A stretch of 64,000 nucleotides of DNA from Rhizobium sp. WSM4643. GTDB lineage: Bacteria > Pseudomonadota > Alphaproteobacteria > Rhizobiales > Rhizobiaceae. Below the pieces are notes generated by a model, which saw nothing but the letters and a program-made list of their open reading frames with translations, ran no database searches and was not told the DNA's origin. This document shows, piece by piece, positions 26,376-37,068 of the stretch. Numbering within the stretch: the first letter of the stretch is position 1; every line of letters starts with the position of its first letter. The translations under genes and the position numbers were made by a program. The DNA is taken from positions 186,001 through 250,000 of the forward strand of contig NZ_CP104042.1 of NCBI RefSeq assembly GCF_025152745.1, read 5' to 3'.

Positions 26376-28516
26376 GCGACCTGCCTCATCTGCTGGGCCC
26401 ACAGGTGGCGATAGGTCATGCAGCGCGATACAAGCTGATCGTGCCGGCCGATATCGGCGACCTTGCCACGCTCGATGACGAGAATGGCATCGGCGTCGAC
26501 AAGCGTCGAAAGCCGGTGCGAGACGATGATGACGGTGCGGCCGGCGGCGATGCGGCTCAGATTCTCGCGGATGATCGCCTCACTGTCGGGGTCGAGTGCG
26601 CTCGTTGCCTCGTCGAAGATCAACAGCTTCGGATCGGTAATCAGCGCGCGGGCAATGGCAAGCCGCTGCTTCTGGCCGCCTGACAGGTTGGAGGCGTTTT
26701 CCTCCAGCATCGTGTCAAAGCCACGCGGCAGGCGCTCGATGAACTCCTCGGCGCCGGCGATGCGGGCGACTTCCATGATCTCCTCGATGCTGGCATCGGG
26801 CTTGGCGGCGGCAATATTCTCGCGCACCGAGCCGCGAAACAGGAAACTATCCTGCAACACGACGCCGATGCTCGTTCTCAGATGCACGAGGTCGATCTCG
26901 CGGCTGTCATAGCCATCCATGCGCACGAGGCCTTCCTGACTCTGATAGAGCCCCTGGATGAGCCTTGTGATCGTCGTCTTGCCCGAGCCGCTCTTGCCAA
27001 CCACGCCGAAGAGGCAGCCTGCCGGGATGGCGAAGGAGACATTGTCGAGCGCCGGTGCGCTATCTGGGCCGTAGCGGAAGCTGACCCTGTCGAATTCGAT
27101 GCGGCCCTGCAGATGCGGCCGAACACCTCGCCCGCGGCCCGCCTGCTCCGGCCGCTGGTTCATGATCTCGCCGAGCATGCGCACGGAGAGCGCGACTTCC
27201 TGATATTCGTGCACCATGGTGACGATCTGCACCAGCGGTCCCGAGACCCGGCCGGCGAGCATGTTGAAGGCGACCAGCGCGCCGATCGTCATCGCGCCGC
27301 TGAAAACATCGAGCGCGCCGAGGCCGATGATCGCGACGCTCATCAGCTTCTCCAGCAGTCCGGTCATCGCCTGGGCGATGGTCGAGATCTTGTCGACCCG
27401 GAAACGCACGGAGATCGACTGGGCCGAATAATCGTCCCACACCTTGCGTTGGCGCGGCTCCAGCGCCAGCGATTTGACGGTGCGCATGCCGTGCACGGTT
27501 TCCACCAGCAACGCCTGCCGGTCGCCTTCGGCCTGGTAGAGCGCCTGCAACCGGCGCTGGAACGGCCCAACGAGCATCATCACCACGAGCCCGACGAGGG
27601 CGGCAAAACCGAGCACGACAAGCGTTAGCTTGACGCTGTAGAGAAGCAGGATCGGCACGAAGACCAGGAGCGAAACGCCGTCCAACAGTGTGAGAAACAG
27701 TCGGCCGGTCAGGAATTCGCGGATGCGCCCCGTCTGCTGCATATGCTTGACGAGTACGCCGGCCGAGGCCTGCTCGAAGAGCGCGATCGGCAGGTTGAGC
27801 AGATGGCCGAAGGTGCGGGTCGCGACGCGGATGTCGATCCTGTTCGTCGCATAGAGCAGCAGATAGCGGCGCAGGAAGGTGAAGGTCGCGTCGAAGACGA
27901 GCGCGATCGCAATGCCCACTGTCAGAACCGTGAGCGTCGCATAGCTCTGATGCACCAGCACTTTGTCGATGACGAGCTGAAAGAAGATCGGCGTCGTCAG
28001 CCCCAGCCCGTAGAGCACGAAGGCGGCGAGCGCGACATCGCGGAAGAAGCTGCGCTGCTTGATGATCTCGGGGACGAACCAGCGGAAGCCGAAGGGCCGG
28101 TCCTCATCGGACATGCGATAGTTGCGCTTCAGCAGGATCACCGATCCGAGCCAGGCCTTGGCGAACTGCTCTTCGCTGAGCATCATCACTTCGGCGCGTG
28201 ATGCCAGCGGGTCGAGAACGCGGATTCTCTCATCCTCTCCGCTCCCGACAGCGCCGGCGATGACCACCCAGTTGCCGTTCGTCAGCTCGGCGAGCACCGG
28301 GAATGCCTCGCCAAGTTGGAACAGGGATCGCCAGTCGAGCGTCAGATGCCTGGCCCTGAGGCCGGCATCCTTGGCCATGCGCAGCAGCTGCCGCAGGGCA
28401 ACAGGATCGTTGCCGACGGCATAATCGTGCTGCAATCGTTCAGGAGCAAGATCGACGCCGTGATGACGCGCGACCAGTGCAAGACAGTGCAGGTTGGTAT
28501 GCAGAAAACCACTCAT
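26372..28516 (-). CDS. Type I secretion ABC exporter with C39-like domain
   Basis: 714-aa permease/ATPase. Residues ~1-125 are a peptidase-C39-like domain; where C39 peptidases have the catalytic Cys the sequence is TNLHCLALVARHHG, best aligned with HlyB's inactive form, so no leader cleavage is expected. About six transmembrane helices follow (~160-440), then the ATPase with Walker A GKSGSGKTT, signature LSGGQKQRLAIARAL and Walker B LLIFDEATSALD. This is the HlyB/RTX-exporter architecture, which moves large unfolded substrates with C-terminal signals. Co-transcribed with the adaptor; 42 bp after the 102-aa gene. Confidence 0.95.
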   Translation of the reverse strand: MSGFLHTNLHCLALVARHHGVDLAPERLQHDYAVGNDPVALRQLLRMAKDAGLRARHLTLDWRSLFQLGEAFPVLAELTNGNWVVIAGAVGSGEDERIRVLDPLASRAEVMMLSEEQFAKAWLGSVILLKRNYRMSDEDRPFGFRWFVPEIIKQRSFFRDVALAAFVLYGLGLTTPIFFQLVIDKVLVHQSYATLTVLTVGIAIALVFDATFTFLRRYLLLYATNRIDIRVATRTFGHLLNLPIALFEQASAGVLVKHMQQTGRIREFLTGRLFLTLLDGVSLLVFVPILLLYSVKLTLVVLGFAALVGLVVMMLVGPFQRRLQALYQAEGDRQALLVETVHGMRTVKSLALEPRQRKVWDDYSAQSISVRFRVDKISTIAQAMTGLLEKLMSVAIIGLGALDVFSGAMTIGALVAFNMLAGRVSGPLVQIVTMVHEYQEVALSVRMLGEIMNQRPEQAGRGRGVRPHLQGRIEFDRVSFRYGPDSAPALDNVSFAIPAGCLFGVVGKSGSGKTTITRLIQGLYQSQEGLVRMDGYDSREIDLVHLRTSIGVVLQDSFLFRGSVRENIAAAKPDASIEEIMEVARIAGAEEFIERLPRGFDTMLEENASNLSGGQKQRLAIARALITDPKLLIFDEATSALDPDSEAIIRENLSRIAAGRTVIIVSHRLSTLVDADAILVIERGKVADIGRHDQLVSRCMTYRHLWAQQMRQVA

Positions 28517-28558
28517 GGCCCACCCGAAACAATACGAGACCGAGGCAATATTTGTTTA

Positions 28559-28867
28559 TCAGTTGAAGTTCGGCGAGGCGTTCGTAGCGCCGGCCTGCAC
28601 CGATTGGATATCGGCAGCCGCCGCAGCTGGCATATCGCCCATACGGCGGACCGCACCCGCCTCGACCAAACCGCCAAGCGCTTTCTGCATGAGATCGACC
28701 GCGTTGGCGAAGGCATCGACCGGCATGATGATGCGCTGGCGGAAAACCGGCTTCGGATTGTTGTTGGCGTCACGATCGGTGGCCGAGAGCGACATCAGGT
28801 CGATGCGCACGATCGTTCCCGTGATGGTGATTTCGCCGATGCCATCTGTATAAAGTTCGTTGCTCAT
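28559..28867 (-). CDS. 102-aa protein of unknown function, T1SS-linked
   Basis: I do not recognise a named family. The protein starts MSNELYTDGIGEITITGTIV, continues with a beta-rich half (IVRIDLMSLSATD, PVFRQRIIMPVDAFANAV) and ends in an Ala/Gly/Asn-rich tail (GATNASPNFN). No signal peptide or transmembrane helix. ATG at 28867 has a strong GGAGGAG. It sits between the COG0523 GTPase (57 bp upstream) and the ABC exporter (42 bp downstream), all on the minus strand, so it is probably a soluble accessory of the secretion system or of the giant proteins, perhaps a chaperone. Function is inference. Confidence 0.85.
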   Translation of the reverse strand: MSNELYTDGIGEITITGTIVRIDLMSLSATDRDANNNPKPVFRQRIIMPVDAFANAVDLMQKALGGLVEAGAVRRMGDMPAAAAADIQSVQAGATNASPNFN

Positions 28868-28924
28868 TGTTCTCTCCTCCGGTTGATAATCAAGACGTCT
28901 TCATCTTAAGGCGTCTTACGTCCA

Positions 28925-30154
28925 TTAGGACGCTCTAACATTTGAATGTGCGTGCTGCCAGGCCGGAAACGGGTCCCGAAGCCCGGCGGCGGTCTGCGGA
29001 TTGAAGCCCGCCGCCTCACCGGTCAGGCAGTCGTCGAGCGCAGTGCGGATTGCGTCTTCGTCGAAGCCGGCGCCGATGAAAACGAGTTCCTGGCGGCGGT
29101 CGCCCCAGACCTCGTCCCAATGCCGGTTGATGAGCTGGTGGAACTGCGGATAACGCGGCCATTGCGCCTTCGGCACGGAAGCCCACCAGAAGCCCTTGGT
29201 GTCGATGCGGCACTGCGTGCCGGCGATCGACAGCAGGCCGATCTCGTCGGGCCTTGTCGCCAGCCAGAAATGGCCCTTTGCGCGGATGAGGCCCGGCCAT
29301 TTCCTGTCGAGAAAATCCCGCAGCCTGGAGGGATCGAACGGCCGGCGGCTGCGATAGACGAAGCTCGAAATGCCGTATTCCTCCGTCTCCGGCACATGGT
29401 CTCCCCAACCGAAGAGTTCCTTGTGCCACAGCGGGTGGCGGGCAGCTCTCGCTTCGCTGAAGAGGCCGGTATTCAGGATGGCGTCGAGCTGCAACCTGCC
29501 GAAGCCGGTCTCGATGACGCGGGCATCGGGGTTGAGCGCGGCAACGATCCGGCGAACCTCGGCAAGCCCTGCATGCGGCACATCCTGCGCCTTGTTGATG
29601 ACCACGACATCGGCAAATTCGATCTGCTCGACGAGCAGTTCCACCAGCTTGCGCTCATCGTCTCCGTCGCGGCTCTCACCGCGATCCCTCAGGAATTCCG
29701 CGCTCGCATAATCGGCCAGAAGATTGACCGCATCGACGACGGAAACCATCGTGTCGAGCCGCGCGACGTCGCAGAGGGCAGCCCCGCTCTCGTCGCGGAA
29801 GGAGAAGGTCGCCGCGACCGGCAGCGGCTCGGCGATCCCGGTGCCCTCGATCAGCAGATAGTCGAAACGGCCGGCGGCGGCGAGACGGCGCACTTCGCTC
29901 AGGAGATCGTCGCGCAATGTGCAGCAGATGCAGCCATTGGTGAGCTCCACTAGTGTCTCATCCGTCCGCGACAGGTTTGCTCCCCCGTCGCGCACGAGAT
30001 CGGCATCGATATTCACCTCGCTCATGTCGTTGACGATGACGGCAACCCGACGCCCCTCGCGGTTGCGCAGGACATGGTTGAGGATCGTCGTCTTGCCGGC
30101 GCCGAGAAAGCCGGCAAGGACCGTCACCGGAAGTCTGTTGTCTGCACTCGTCAT
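28925..30154 (-). CDS. COG0523 (CobW-type) GTPase, copy 1
   Basis: 409-aa G3E-family P-loop GTPase. Walker [10 protein letters not shown], the metal-binding CxCC motif in [12 protein letters not shown], Walker B-like [11 protein letters not shown], guanine-specificity VVINKAQD, and a C-terminal CobW_C domain with [23 protein letters not shown]0523 proteins are metal (mostly Zn or Co) chaperones or insertases. ATG at 30154, GGGGAG upstream; 22 bp after the stop of giant protein 1, so likely one transcript. Strikingly similar throughout to copy 2 (35783-36967), including the DPFPAW segment at the C-terminus; here 11 extra residues follow. Confidence 0.95.
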   Translation of the reverse strand: MTSADNRLPVTVLAGFLGAGKTTILNHVLRNREGRRVAVIVNDMSEVNIDADLVRDGGANLSRTDETLVELTNGCICCTLRDDLLSEVRRLAAAGRFDYLLIEGTGIAEPLPVAATFSFRDESGAALCDVARLDTMVSVVDAVNLLADYASAEFLRDRGESRDGDDERKLVELLVEQIEFADVVVINKAQDVPHAGLAEVRRIVAALNPDARVIETGFGRLQLDAILNTGLFSEARAARHPLWHKELFGWGDHVPETEEYGISSFVYRSRRPFDPSRLRDFLDRKWPGLIRAKGHFWLATRPDEIGLLSIAGTQCRIDTKGFWWASVPKAQWPRYPQFHQLINRHWDEVWGDRRQELVFIGAGFDEDAIRTALDDCLTGEAAGFNPQTAAGLRDPFPAWQHAHSNVRAS

Positions 30155-30176
30155 CGGTACTCCCCGCTCGCTTTCT

Positions 30177-33100
30177 TTACGCCGCGAGCTGCGGCCTGAA
30201 TGCTACGTCCACATAGTAGTTTGTGCTGTTATAGCTGGCACTCGGGAACAACCCGCTCGACCCATAGGCATAGACGCCGTTGGTGCCGCCGAGCGCCCTC
30301 AAGTCGCCGTTCGTCACATCGGTGCTGAAGTAGTTGCCGGTCGCCGAATAATTGCCGTTGGTGCTGTAGGAAACGACATAGGTCGTATCCGCGGCGACCG
30401 CGACCTGCTGGGTGAGCGTCGCGGTCTGCCAGCCGCTTGCCGTTTCGTTGCCGAAGCTGACACTGCCGAGCAATGTGCCCGAGGCGGTCCAGAGATAGCC
30501 GTTGTGCGGGCCTGTATTGTCTGCCCCCTTGTAAAAGCGGATGCCGGTGACCCAGCCTGCCGTGTCCGCCTGGAATTTCATGCCGAGATTGACCGGCTGG
30601 TTGTCGTTGACGGAGACGATTGAAGGCGTTGCATCGCCGGCAAAGAGGTTCTGCTCCGGCCCTGCCGTCTGGCCGCCGTTGATGGTGAGCGCAACCTGCG
30701 CCGACGCCGTACCGCCCTTGCCGTCTGCAATTGCGTAGCTGAAGCTCGCCGCTCCCGAATAGCCTGCCGTCGGCGTGAAGGTCACCGTCTTGGTCTGGGC
30801 ATCGTAGGCGACCGAGCCGTTGACCGCGCCGCTGACGCCGGTAATGACAAGCGGGTCGCCATCGGCATCGGTGTCGTTGGCCAGGAGCACTGAGGCCTGG
30901 ATGTTGATCGGCGTGCCGGTATTGGTCGACAAGCCGCTGTCATTGACGGCGACCGGAACCGCATTCTGCGCACCGCCCTGCTGATAGAGCACGTCGACCC
31001 AGTAATTGCTCGCATTGTAGGAAGCGGTGGGGAACAGGCTGCCCGAGCCATAGGCATAAAGGCCGTTACCGCCGCTCGCAGCACTCGACGGTGCCGTCAG
31101 CGCGCCGTTCGTATGGTCCGTCGTGAAGTAGTTCGCCGTTGCGGAATAGAAGCCGTTCGAATGGTAGCTCGCCACATAGGTGGCGCCGGCCGTAACATTG
31201 ATAGGCTGGGTGAAGGAAACCGTCTGCCATCCGCTCGCCGTCTCGTTGATGAAGGTCGCCTGGGCCAGAACCTGGCCGCTCGTCGTCCAGAGCGAGCCGA
31301 CATGCGTGCCGGTATCCTGGGCGCTCCTGTAATAGGTGAGCCCGGTGATCTGGCCGCTGGCGGAAGCGATGAACTTGACGCCGAGTTCGACCGAATTGGC
31401 GTCATTGGCGGCGGTAACGCAGGTGTCGGCGCCGGTGAACAGGCTCGACGTCGTGCCTCCGCCGGGCGGCGTGCCGACAGTGAGGCTGACCATGGCCGAG
31501 GCGGTTCCGCCATACCCATCCGAGATCGAATAGGAGAAGCTTGCCGCACCCGTATAACCCGCCGTCGGTGTGAAAATGACAGACTTGGTCTGGCTGTTGA
31601 AGGTCACCGTTCCGTTGATCGCACCGTTGACGCCGGTGATGCTGAGCGGGTCGCCATCGGCATCGGTGTCGTTTGCAAGCAGGCTGGCTGCGGCAATCGA
31701 CAACGCCGTGTTGGAATAGGTCGTGTAGCCGTTGTCATTGGCGGCGAACGGCACCGCATTACTTGTCTGGTTGTAGACGACATCCACCCAGTAGTTCGAC
31801 GACTGGTAGCTGGAGGTCGGGAAATTCGTGCCATTGCCGAAGACGCCGTTACTGCCGGCGAGCGCCGTCAGCGCGCCGTTGGTATGGGCTGTCGTGAAAT
31901 AGCCTGATGTCGCCACATAGGAGCTTGTCGTGCTGTAGGAGGCGACATAGGTCGTGCCGGCCGCGATATGCACCGAGTTGGCGAATGTCGCGGTCTGCCA
32001 GCCGTTCACCGGCCCACTGTCGGCGAAGCTGACGGTCGCGACCAGCGTGCCGTCGGCCGTCCACAGGGAGCCGGTATGGGCGCCGGTATCGCCGGCCGCC
32101 TTGTAGTAGCGGATGCCGGTAATCATGCCGCTGGACGAAGCGACGAACCTCATCCCGAGTTCCAGCGACTGACCTTCGTTGAAGCTTGCGCCCGTCGGCC
32201 CTTCGCTTGATGTAAACAGCGTTTCCCCGGCAGGGCCCTGGTTTACGGTGAGGCTGACGTTGCCCTGATCCGTGCCGCCGCGCCCGTCCGACAGCGTATA
32301 GGTGAAGCTTGCCGACCCCGAATAATTGTTGGTCGGCGTGAAGATGACGGTGCGGTTCTGCTTGTTGAGCGTCACCGTGCCGTTGACGGCGTTGCCGACG
32401 GCCGAAATCGTCATCGCATCGCCATTGGGATCCGTATCGTTTCCGATGAGCGAGGCGATCGAGATGACGACGCTGTCGTTGCGGGTGATGGTCAGCCCCG
32501 TATCGTCGGTCGCAACCGGCGCGCTGTTAGGCCCCGCATCGAAGACCACGTCGACCCAGTAGTTGGTGCCGGTGCCGAGGCTCTGGCCGGGGAATGTGCC
32601 GGCATTGGAGCCATAGGCATAGACACCGCCGCCATCGACGGCCTTCAGCGCACCGCTGGCATAGGGACTGCCGAAATAATTCTGGCTGGCGGAGTAGAAG
32701 CCGCTGCTGTGATAGGAGGCCACATAGGTCGTGCCGGCGGCAATCTGGATCGGTGAGGAGAACATCACTGTCTGCCAACCGGAGAGCGACTCGCCGATCG
32801 ACACGCCGGTCGCCAGCAGCGTTCCGTTGGCGCTCCAGAGGCTGACGACATGGTCGCCGATATTGTAGAAGCCCTTGTAGAAGCGGATGCCCTCCACGGA
32901 GCCTGCCGTCGTCGCCTGGAAGCGCAGGCCGAGCTCGACGGAATCGCGGTCGATCGCCGTTTCGACAGCGGGCTTGTCCGCCAACGTCCAGAGGCCCTGC
33001 GTGCCCGGCAGGGTGACAGTCACCTGCTTGCCCGCCGATGGCGCCTCCATATTGACGCTGTCGTCGACGGCCCGTGACGTGATCGTGTAGGTTCCGCTCG

Positions 33101-35462
33101 CCTGGACGACCCAGTTATAACTCCAGCTCTCGCGGCCGGTGGCCTTGAACCAGTGCTGGCCGCCATCGGTCGAGACCTCCACGCCGGCAATGATGCCGCC
33201 GCCGAAATCCTGCGCCGTGCCCGTGATCGTCACATGTTGCCCTTCGAGAAAGCTTGCACCGATGATCGGCGACGTGACCGACGAGGTGGGCTTCAGCGTA
33301 TCGGTCGATTGTGTCGCAAGGATTAGGCTGGCATCAAGCGTGGTCGGCTGAATGCCCATGTCCGCGAACATGTTGACCATCGCCTGCTGCACGTTGCGAT
33401 CGGTTGACGTGGCCGGGCCCTGGTGGTCGTCACTCAGCCCCCAGGACCAGAAGACTGTGCCGGCGCCGAAGACCAGCGCGCCGCTTGCCGCCCGGTACAT
33501 GGTCAGGCTGTGGGTCGCCACTGCATCGCCGACCGTCGCGCCGTAGTCGCGCAGATACGTGCTCACCGAGACCGAGGAGAGCGACAGGTCGATCAGTCCA
33601 GCCGGACGGAATCCGTTCTCGACATCGGAATCCCATTCGTAGCCGAGCAGGTTTTGCACGAGGCTGTAGGTCTCGCCCTCCTGCAGCTCCGACACGTCGG
33701 TATTGCGCCAGAAGCGCAGGTTCGAATAGTCATAGGGGATGGAGATCGTATCCTGACGGTAGCCGTCCACCTGGAACATCGTGCCTGTCAGCGCATTCTC
33801 CGGCTGCTGCCCCGGATCGGAATAACGCGGATCGCGCCAGGTGCCGGTGCCGACATTGCTCGGATCCGTGCTCGTGCCCCAGGTTTCCTTGTAGCAGACC
33901 ATGGTCCGGTAGGCCTGGCCGCTGCCGTCGATGCTGCTTTGCCAGCGAACCTTCCAGTAGCATTCGTTGCCGCTCCAGAAGGCGAGGTTGACGCCGGCAT
34001 CGCGCGCCGCCTCGACATTGGCGCGCTGTTCGGCAGACCAGTATTCGTCATGGCCGACGGAGAGATAGGCATCGTGGTTGAGCAGCAGCGCACCGTTGCG
34101 CGTCGCATCGACGCCGGAAATATAGGAAACGTCGTAGCCGTTTTGCTCCAGCCACGAGATGGCGGAGGATTCGACGCCGAAGATGTAGTCGTGCGAGCCG
34201 CCGATCGGGCTTGTATTGGTAATGATCGGCCTGTTGTAGCTGACCGCCGAAGCCCGGCCGATGGCCTGCAGGCCGCAGCTGCAGTTTGGCGGCAGGTAGC
34301 CGATCATGTTTGCGGGATCGACCGGCACTTCGCCGTAATAGAGGCTGGCGCCGCCCCAGGCATTGTAGGCCTGCCATGTCGTGTCCGACGTCTGGAAGAC
34401 GATATTGCTGGTCGAGGCGTCGTCGCGCACGACGAAAGGAATGATGCTGGCGTCTTCGACGCCGTCCTCGCGCACCAGCTTGGCGAAATAAACGCCGGAG
34501 ACCGCATCCGTCGGAATCTGCCAGCTCGCCGAGACCGACCAGTTGCCGCAGTCGATGAGACCGAGCGACATATCGACGATCGGGTGCGGCTGGATCTGCG
34601 CCGTGGTCAGCGATTGTTCGATGGAGCCGACCTTGCGCGCGCCGTTCCCGCCATAATAGCCCATGCGGTAGATATCGATGCGGTAATGGGTGGAATCGGT
34701 GGCGATCTTGAAATCGACGGTCTGGCCGATATTCGTGCTGATTTCGGTAGCGAAGCCCTGGATGGTGCCGCCGCCGTCGCCCTGCAGGCCCCACTCGCTG
34801 ATCGGGTTGCCCTGCTTCAGGTTTTCGAGCGCTATCTTGTTGGGCGTCGCCGCAGCCGCGGCCGCCGTAAGCGGTGCCGCCAGGGCTGTCGGGGCCGCAG
34901 TCGTCGCGGCAGAACCGTCCTGGCTCGGCTCCACCGAGATGGATGCTATCGATGCCTGAAGGCGCAACGAAGCCGTATCGAGACTGCTGGAAGAGCTGGC
35001 CGCCGCCGCCGTCTTGGCGCTGCCGGTATCGGCGTCGCTGGTAACACCCGTAAGCTTGGGAGCGGCAGGCAGTGTCGCAGCCTCCTCGGACGGATCCGGA
35101 CCAAGCACGGTGCGTCGCGATGTCGATGAAGGTGTCTGCAAAACCGTCGCAGCCGACGCCGTCTTCGTGGACGTGTCCTGCGCGCCGCCATCGGCCGCAG
35201 GCGCCGGCATCGCGGTTGACGATGCAGGGGACGATTGCATGTCGCCTGATGATATCAAGGAAGATGTGACCGTGCCGGTAAAGGAGGATTGGACGGTTGC
35301 GCTGCTCTGATTGGCAAAGCTTGGGGAACCATCGGTACTCGTCGAAGATGCGACGGTCGCGGATCCAAGGACTGCGCTCCAGGCAGAGGATACTCGACAG
35401 ATACTCAACGCTCCACCAAATGTACTCAGGTACTCACGATTACTGACATGAATTCTCCGCAT
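30177..35462 (-). CDS. Giant secreted-type protein 1: DMFase-like domain plus DUF4082/cadherin repeats
   Basis: 1761-aa protein. Residues ~1-200 are Ser/Thr/Ala-rich with no clear Sec signal. Residues ~205-710 match the C-terminal domain of the N,N-dimethylformamidase large subunit ([27 protein letters not shown] with H471 and Y474; [10 protein letters not shown]). Then an Ig-like domain (~715-830), and four DUF4082 modules (each beginning LF or LW, with ELG.RF and ending NYWVDVVF) alternating with three cadherin/Big_9-like modules ([13 protein letters not shown]). The C-terminus ends in [10 protein letters not shown], shared with giant protein 2. The adjacent T1SS genes suggest export by a C-terminal signal. 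ATG at 35462 has only a weak GGAAGGGGG; the exact start is uncertain. Role unknown: adhesin, surface enzyme or both. Confidence 0.9.
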   Translation of the reverse strand: MRRIHVSNREYLSTFGGALSICRVSSAWSAVLGSATVASSTSTDGSPSFANQSSATVQSSFTGTVTSSLISSGDMQSSPASSTAMPAPAADGGAQDTSTKTASAATVLQTPSSTSRRTVLGPDPSEEAATLPAAPKLTGVTSDADTGSAKTAAAASSSSSLDTASLRLQASIASISVEPSQDGSAATTAAPTALAAPLTAAAAAATPNKIALENLKQGNPISEWGLQGDGGGTIQGFATEISTNIGQTVDFKIATDSTHYRIDIYRMGYYGGNGARKVGSIEQSLTTAQIQPHPIVDMSLGLIDCGNWSVSASWQIPTDAVSGVYFAKLVREDGVEDASIIPFVVRDDASTSNIVFQTSDTTWQAYNAWGGASLYYGEVPVDPANMIGYLPPNCSCGLQAIGRASAVSYNRPIITNTSPIGGSHDYIFGVESSAISWLEQNGYDVSYISGVDATRNGALLLNHDAYLSVGHDEYWSAEQRANVEAARDAGVNLAFWSGNECYWKVRWQSSIDGSGQAYRTMVCYKETWGTSTDPSNVGTGTWRDPRYSDPGQQPENALTGTMFQVDGYRQDTISIPYDYSNLRFWRNTDVSELQEGETYSLVQNLLGYEWDSDVENGFRPAGLIDLSLSSVSVSTYLRDYGATVGDAVATHSLTMYRAASGALVFGAGTVFWSWGLSDDHQGPATSTDRNVQQAMVNMFADMGIQPTTLDASLILATQSTDTLKPTSSVTSPIIGASFLEGQHVTITGTAQDFGGGIIAGVEVSTDGGQHWFKATGRESWSYNWVVQASGTYTITSRAVDDSVNMEAPSAGKQVTVTLPGTQGLWTLADKPAVETAIDRDSVELGLRFQATTAGSVEGIRFYKGFYNIGDHVVSLWSANGTLLATGVSIGESLSGWQTVMFSSPIQIAAGTTYVASYHSSGFYSASQNYFGSPYASGALKAVDGGGVYAYGSNAGTFPGQSLGTGTNYWVDVVFDAGPNSAPVATDDTGLTITRNDSVVISIASLIGNDTDPNGDAMTISAVGNAVNGTVTLNKQNRTVIFTPTNNYSGSASFTYTLSDGRGGTDQGNVSLTVNQGPAGETLFTSSEGPTGASFNEGQSLELGMRFVASSSGMITGIRYYKAAGDTGAHTGSLWTADGTLVATVSFADSGPVNGWQTATFANSVHIAAGTTYVASYSTTSSYVATSGYFTTAHTNGALTALAGSNGVFGNGTNFPTSSYQSSNYWVDVVYNQTSNAVPFAANDNGYTTYSNTALSIAAASLLANDTDADGDPLSITGVNGAINGTVTFNSQTKSVIFTPTAGYTGAASFSYSISDGYGGTASAMVSLTVGTPPGGGTTSSLFTGADTCVTAANDANSVELGVKFIASASGQITGLTYYRSAQDTGTHVGSLWTTSGQVLAQATFINETASGWQTVSFTQPINVTAGATYVASYHSNGFYSATANYFTTDHTNGALTAPSSAASGGNGLYAYGSGSLFPTASYNASNYWVDVLYQQGGAQNAVPVAVNDSGLSTNTGTPINIQASVLLANDTDADGDPLVITGVSGAVNGSVAYDAQTKTVTFTPTAGYSGAASFSYAIADGKGGTASAQVALTINGGQTAGPEQNLFAGDATPSIVSVNDNQPVNLGMKFQADTAGWVTGIRFYKGADNTGPHNGYLWTASGTLLGSVSFGNETASGWQTATLTQQVAVAADTTYVVSYSTNGNYSATGNYFSTDVTNGDLRALGGTNGVYAYGSSGLFPSASYNSTNYYVDVAFRPQLAA

Positions 35463-35782
35463 CAGCGGCGCCCCCTTCCCATCGGCCGGCCCTCGACCGC
35501 ACTAGCAGGAGGTTCATTCTGGCACCTTTGCTACGCGAACGTACGTCAGCAATCCGGGGTATATGGGTGGTACCCTCATACGCCGATATGATGACCCTAA
35601 GCGCAACCGCCCAAGGAGCCCCAAAGCTGCCTATGGCTACTGCCAGCGCATAGTGTTGGAGCGTCGTTAACGTCTGAAAAGCGCGCGGCGCTCTAAGTGG
35701 CTGACGCTGGTAGAAAAGGAATTTAGGTCCGGCCCGGCTGGTCGAGCCGGTTGGATCGAGCGTTGTCCTGCGCAGCCCTGTG
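35463..35782. other. Spacer between giant protein 1 and COG0523 copy 2
   Basis: 320 bp without a gene. It may carry the promoter for giant protein 1 because the upstream transcript has already crossed two genes. Short dyads such as ACGTACGT (near 35539) and GGGTGGTACCC (near 35566) are visible; none is a convincing terminator or operator. Confidence 0.35.
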
Positions 35783-36967
35783 CTACCAGGCCGGAAACGG
35801 ATCTTCGAGGATGGCCCAGTCGCGCGGATCGGCGCTGGCGAGGCATCCGTCCAGTGCAGTCCGCACACCTGTCTCGTCCATGCCCACGCCGATAAAGACC
35901 AATTCCTGCCGACGGTCGCCCCAGGCGCTGTGCCACCGGCTCTCGAGCTGCTGACGAAACTGCTGATGGCTCGGCCAGTCTTGTCGAGGAACGGCCGCCC
36001 ACCAAAGCCCCATGGGCTCACAGCGCCGTTGCACCCCGGCAGCCGACATCAGGCCGACATGACGCGGGCGCGTGGCAAGCCAGAAGTGGCCTTTGGCACG
36101 CATCACCCCCGGCCAGGGCTCGTCCAGGAATGCGCGAAACAGCATGGGGTCGAAGGGACGCCTGGTGCGATAGACAAAGCTCGAGACCCCGTATTCCTCC
36201 GTTTCCGGCACATGGTCGCCCGGGCTGTACAGTTCTTTGTGCCACAGCGGGTGCGCGGCGGCCTTTGCTTCATCGAAGAGGCCTGTATTGAGGATGGTTG
36301 ACAGAGAAACCTTGCCGAAATCCGTCTCCACTTGGCGCGCATCCGGGTTGAGCGCGGCAACTATCTTGCGGACATCAGCGCGGATCTCTTCGGCCGCGTC
36401 CGAGATCTTGTTGATCACGACAACATCGGCAAACTCGATCTGATCCACCAGCAGGTCGATGAGTGTGCGCCGGTCCTCACCGTCGCGCTGCAGGCCGCGG
36501 TCGGCAAGCAGATCGGCACTGCTGTAGTCGGCCAACAGGTTTGCAGCGTCGACCACGGTGACCATCGTGTCGAGTTTCGCAAAATCAGAGAGCGAAACAC
36601 CATTCTCGTCGCGGAAGGAAAAGGTTGCCGCGATCGGGCATGGCTCGGCAATGCCGGTGCCCTCGATCAACAGATAATCGTATCGCCCCTCTTCAGCCAG
36701 TCGCCGCACTTCCGCCAGGAGGTCGTTGCGCAGGGTACAGCATATGCAGCCATTGCTGAGCTCAATCAATGTCTCCGTCGTGTGCGACAGGTTGCAGCCG
36801 CCGTCTCGAATGAGACTGGCGTCTATGTTCACTTCGCTCATATCGTTGACAATGACGGCGACCCGCAGGCCCTGACGGTTATTCAGGACGTGGCTGAGGA
36901 GCGTCGTCTTGCCAGCGCCGAGGAAGCCAGCCAGCACGGTTACCGGCAGCCGCTCGATCCCGTTCAT
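35783..36967 (-). CDS. COG0523 (CobW-type) GTPase, copy 2
   Basis: 394-aa paralogue of the GTPase at 28925. Same motifs: GFLGAGKTT, CxCC in [31 protein letters not shown], and C-terminal [23 protein letters not shown] at 36967 has AAGGA 6 nt upstream (the ATG two codons earlier touches that site); the frame further upstream runs antisense-free into the giant gene and is not real coding. It lies 101 bp after giant protein 2, repeating the order giant protein then GTPase. The pair arose by duplication of the two-gene unit or by repeated recruitment. Confidence 0.95.
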   Translation of the reverse strand: MNGIERLPVTVLAGFLGAGKTTLLSHVLNNRQGLRVAVIVNDMSEVNIDASLIRDGGCNLSHTTETLIELSNGCICCTLRNDLLAEVRRLAEEGRYDYLLIEGTGIAEPCPIAATFSFRDENGVSLSDFAKLDTMVTVVDAANLLADYSSADLLADRGLQRDGEDRRTLIDLLVDQIEFADVVVINKISDAAEEIRADVRKIVAALNPDARQVETDFGKVSLSTILNTGLFDEAKAAAHPLWHKELYSPGDHVPETEEYGVSSFVYRTRRPFDPMLFRAFLDEPWPGVMRAKGHFWLATRPRHVGLMSAAGVQRRCEPMGLWWAAVPRQDWPSHQQFRQQLESRWHSAWGDRRQELVFIGVGMDETGVRTALDGCLASADPRDWAILEDPFPAW

Positions 36968-37068
36968 CGGCATTCCTTGAATGCGGGCGGTCGAAGCGCC
37001 CTTCGCCGCGACCAGCATTTGCGTGGTATGAGCCTCATTCGAACCGATCCCTAACCTTATACTTTGCG

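Noticed and set aside
33423..35129. Long plus-strand open frame (568 codons) opposite giant gene 1
   Set aside because: Mirror frame of a high-GC, low-complexity coding region; Arg/Asp/Gly-rich composition, no family motifs, and the minus-strand frame has clear domains.
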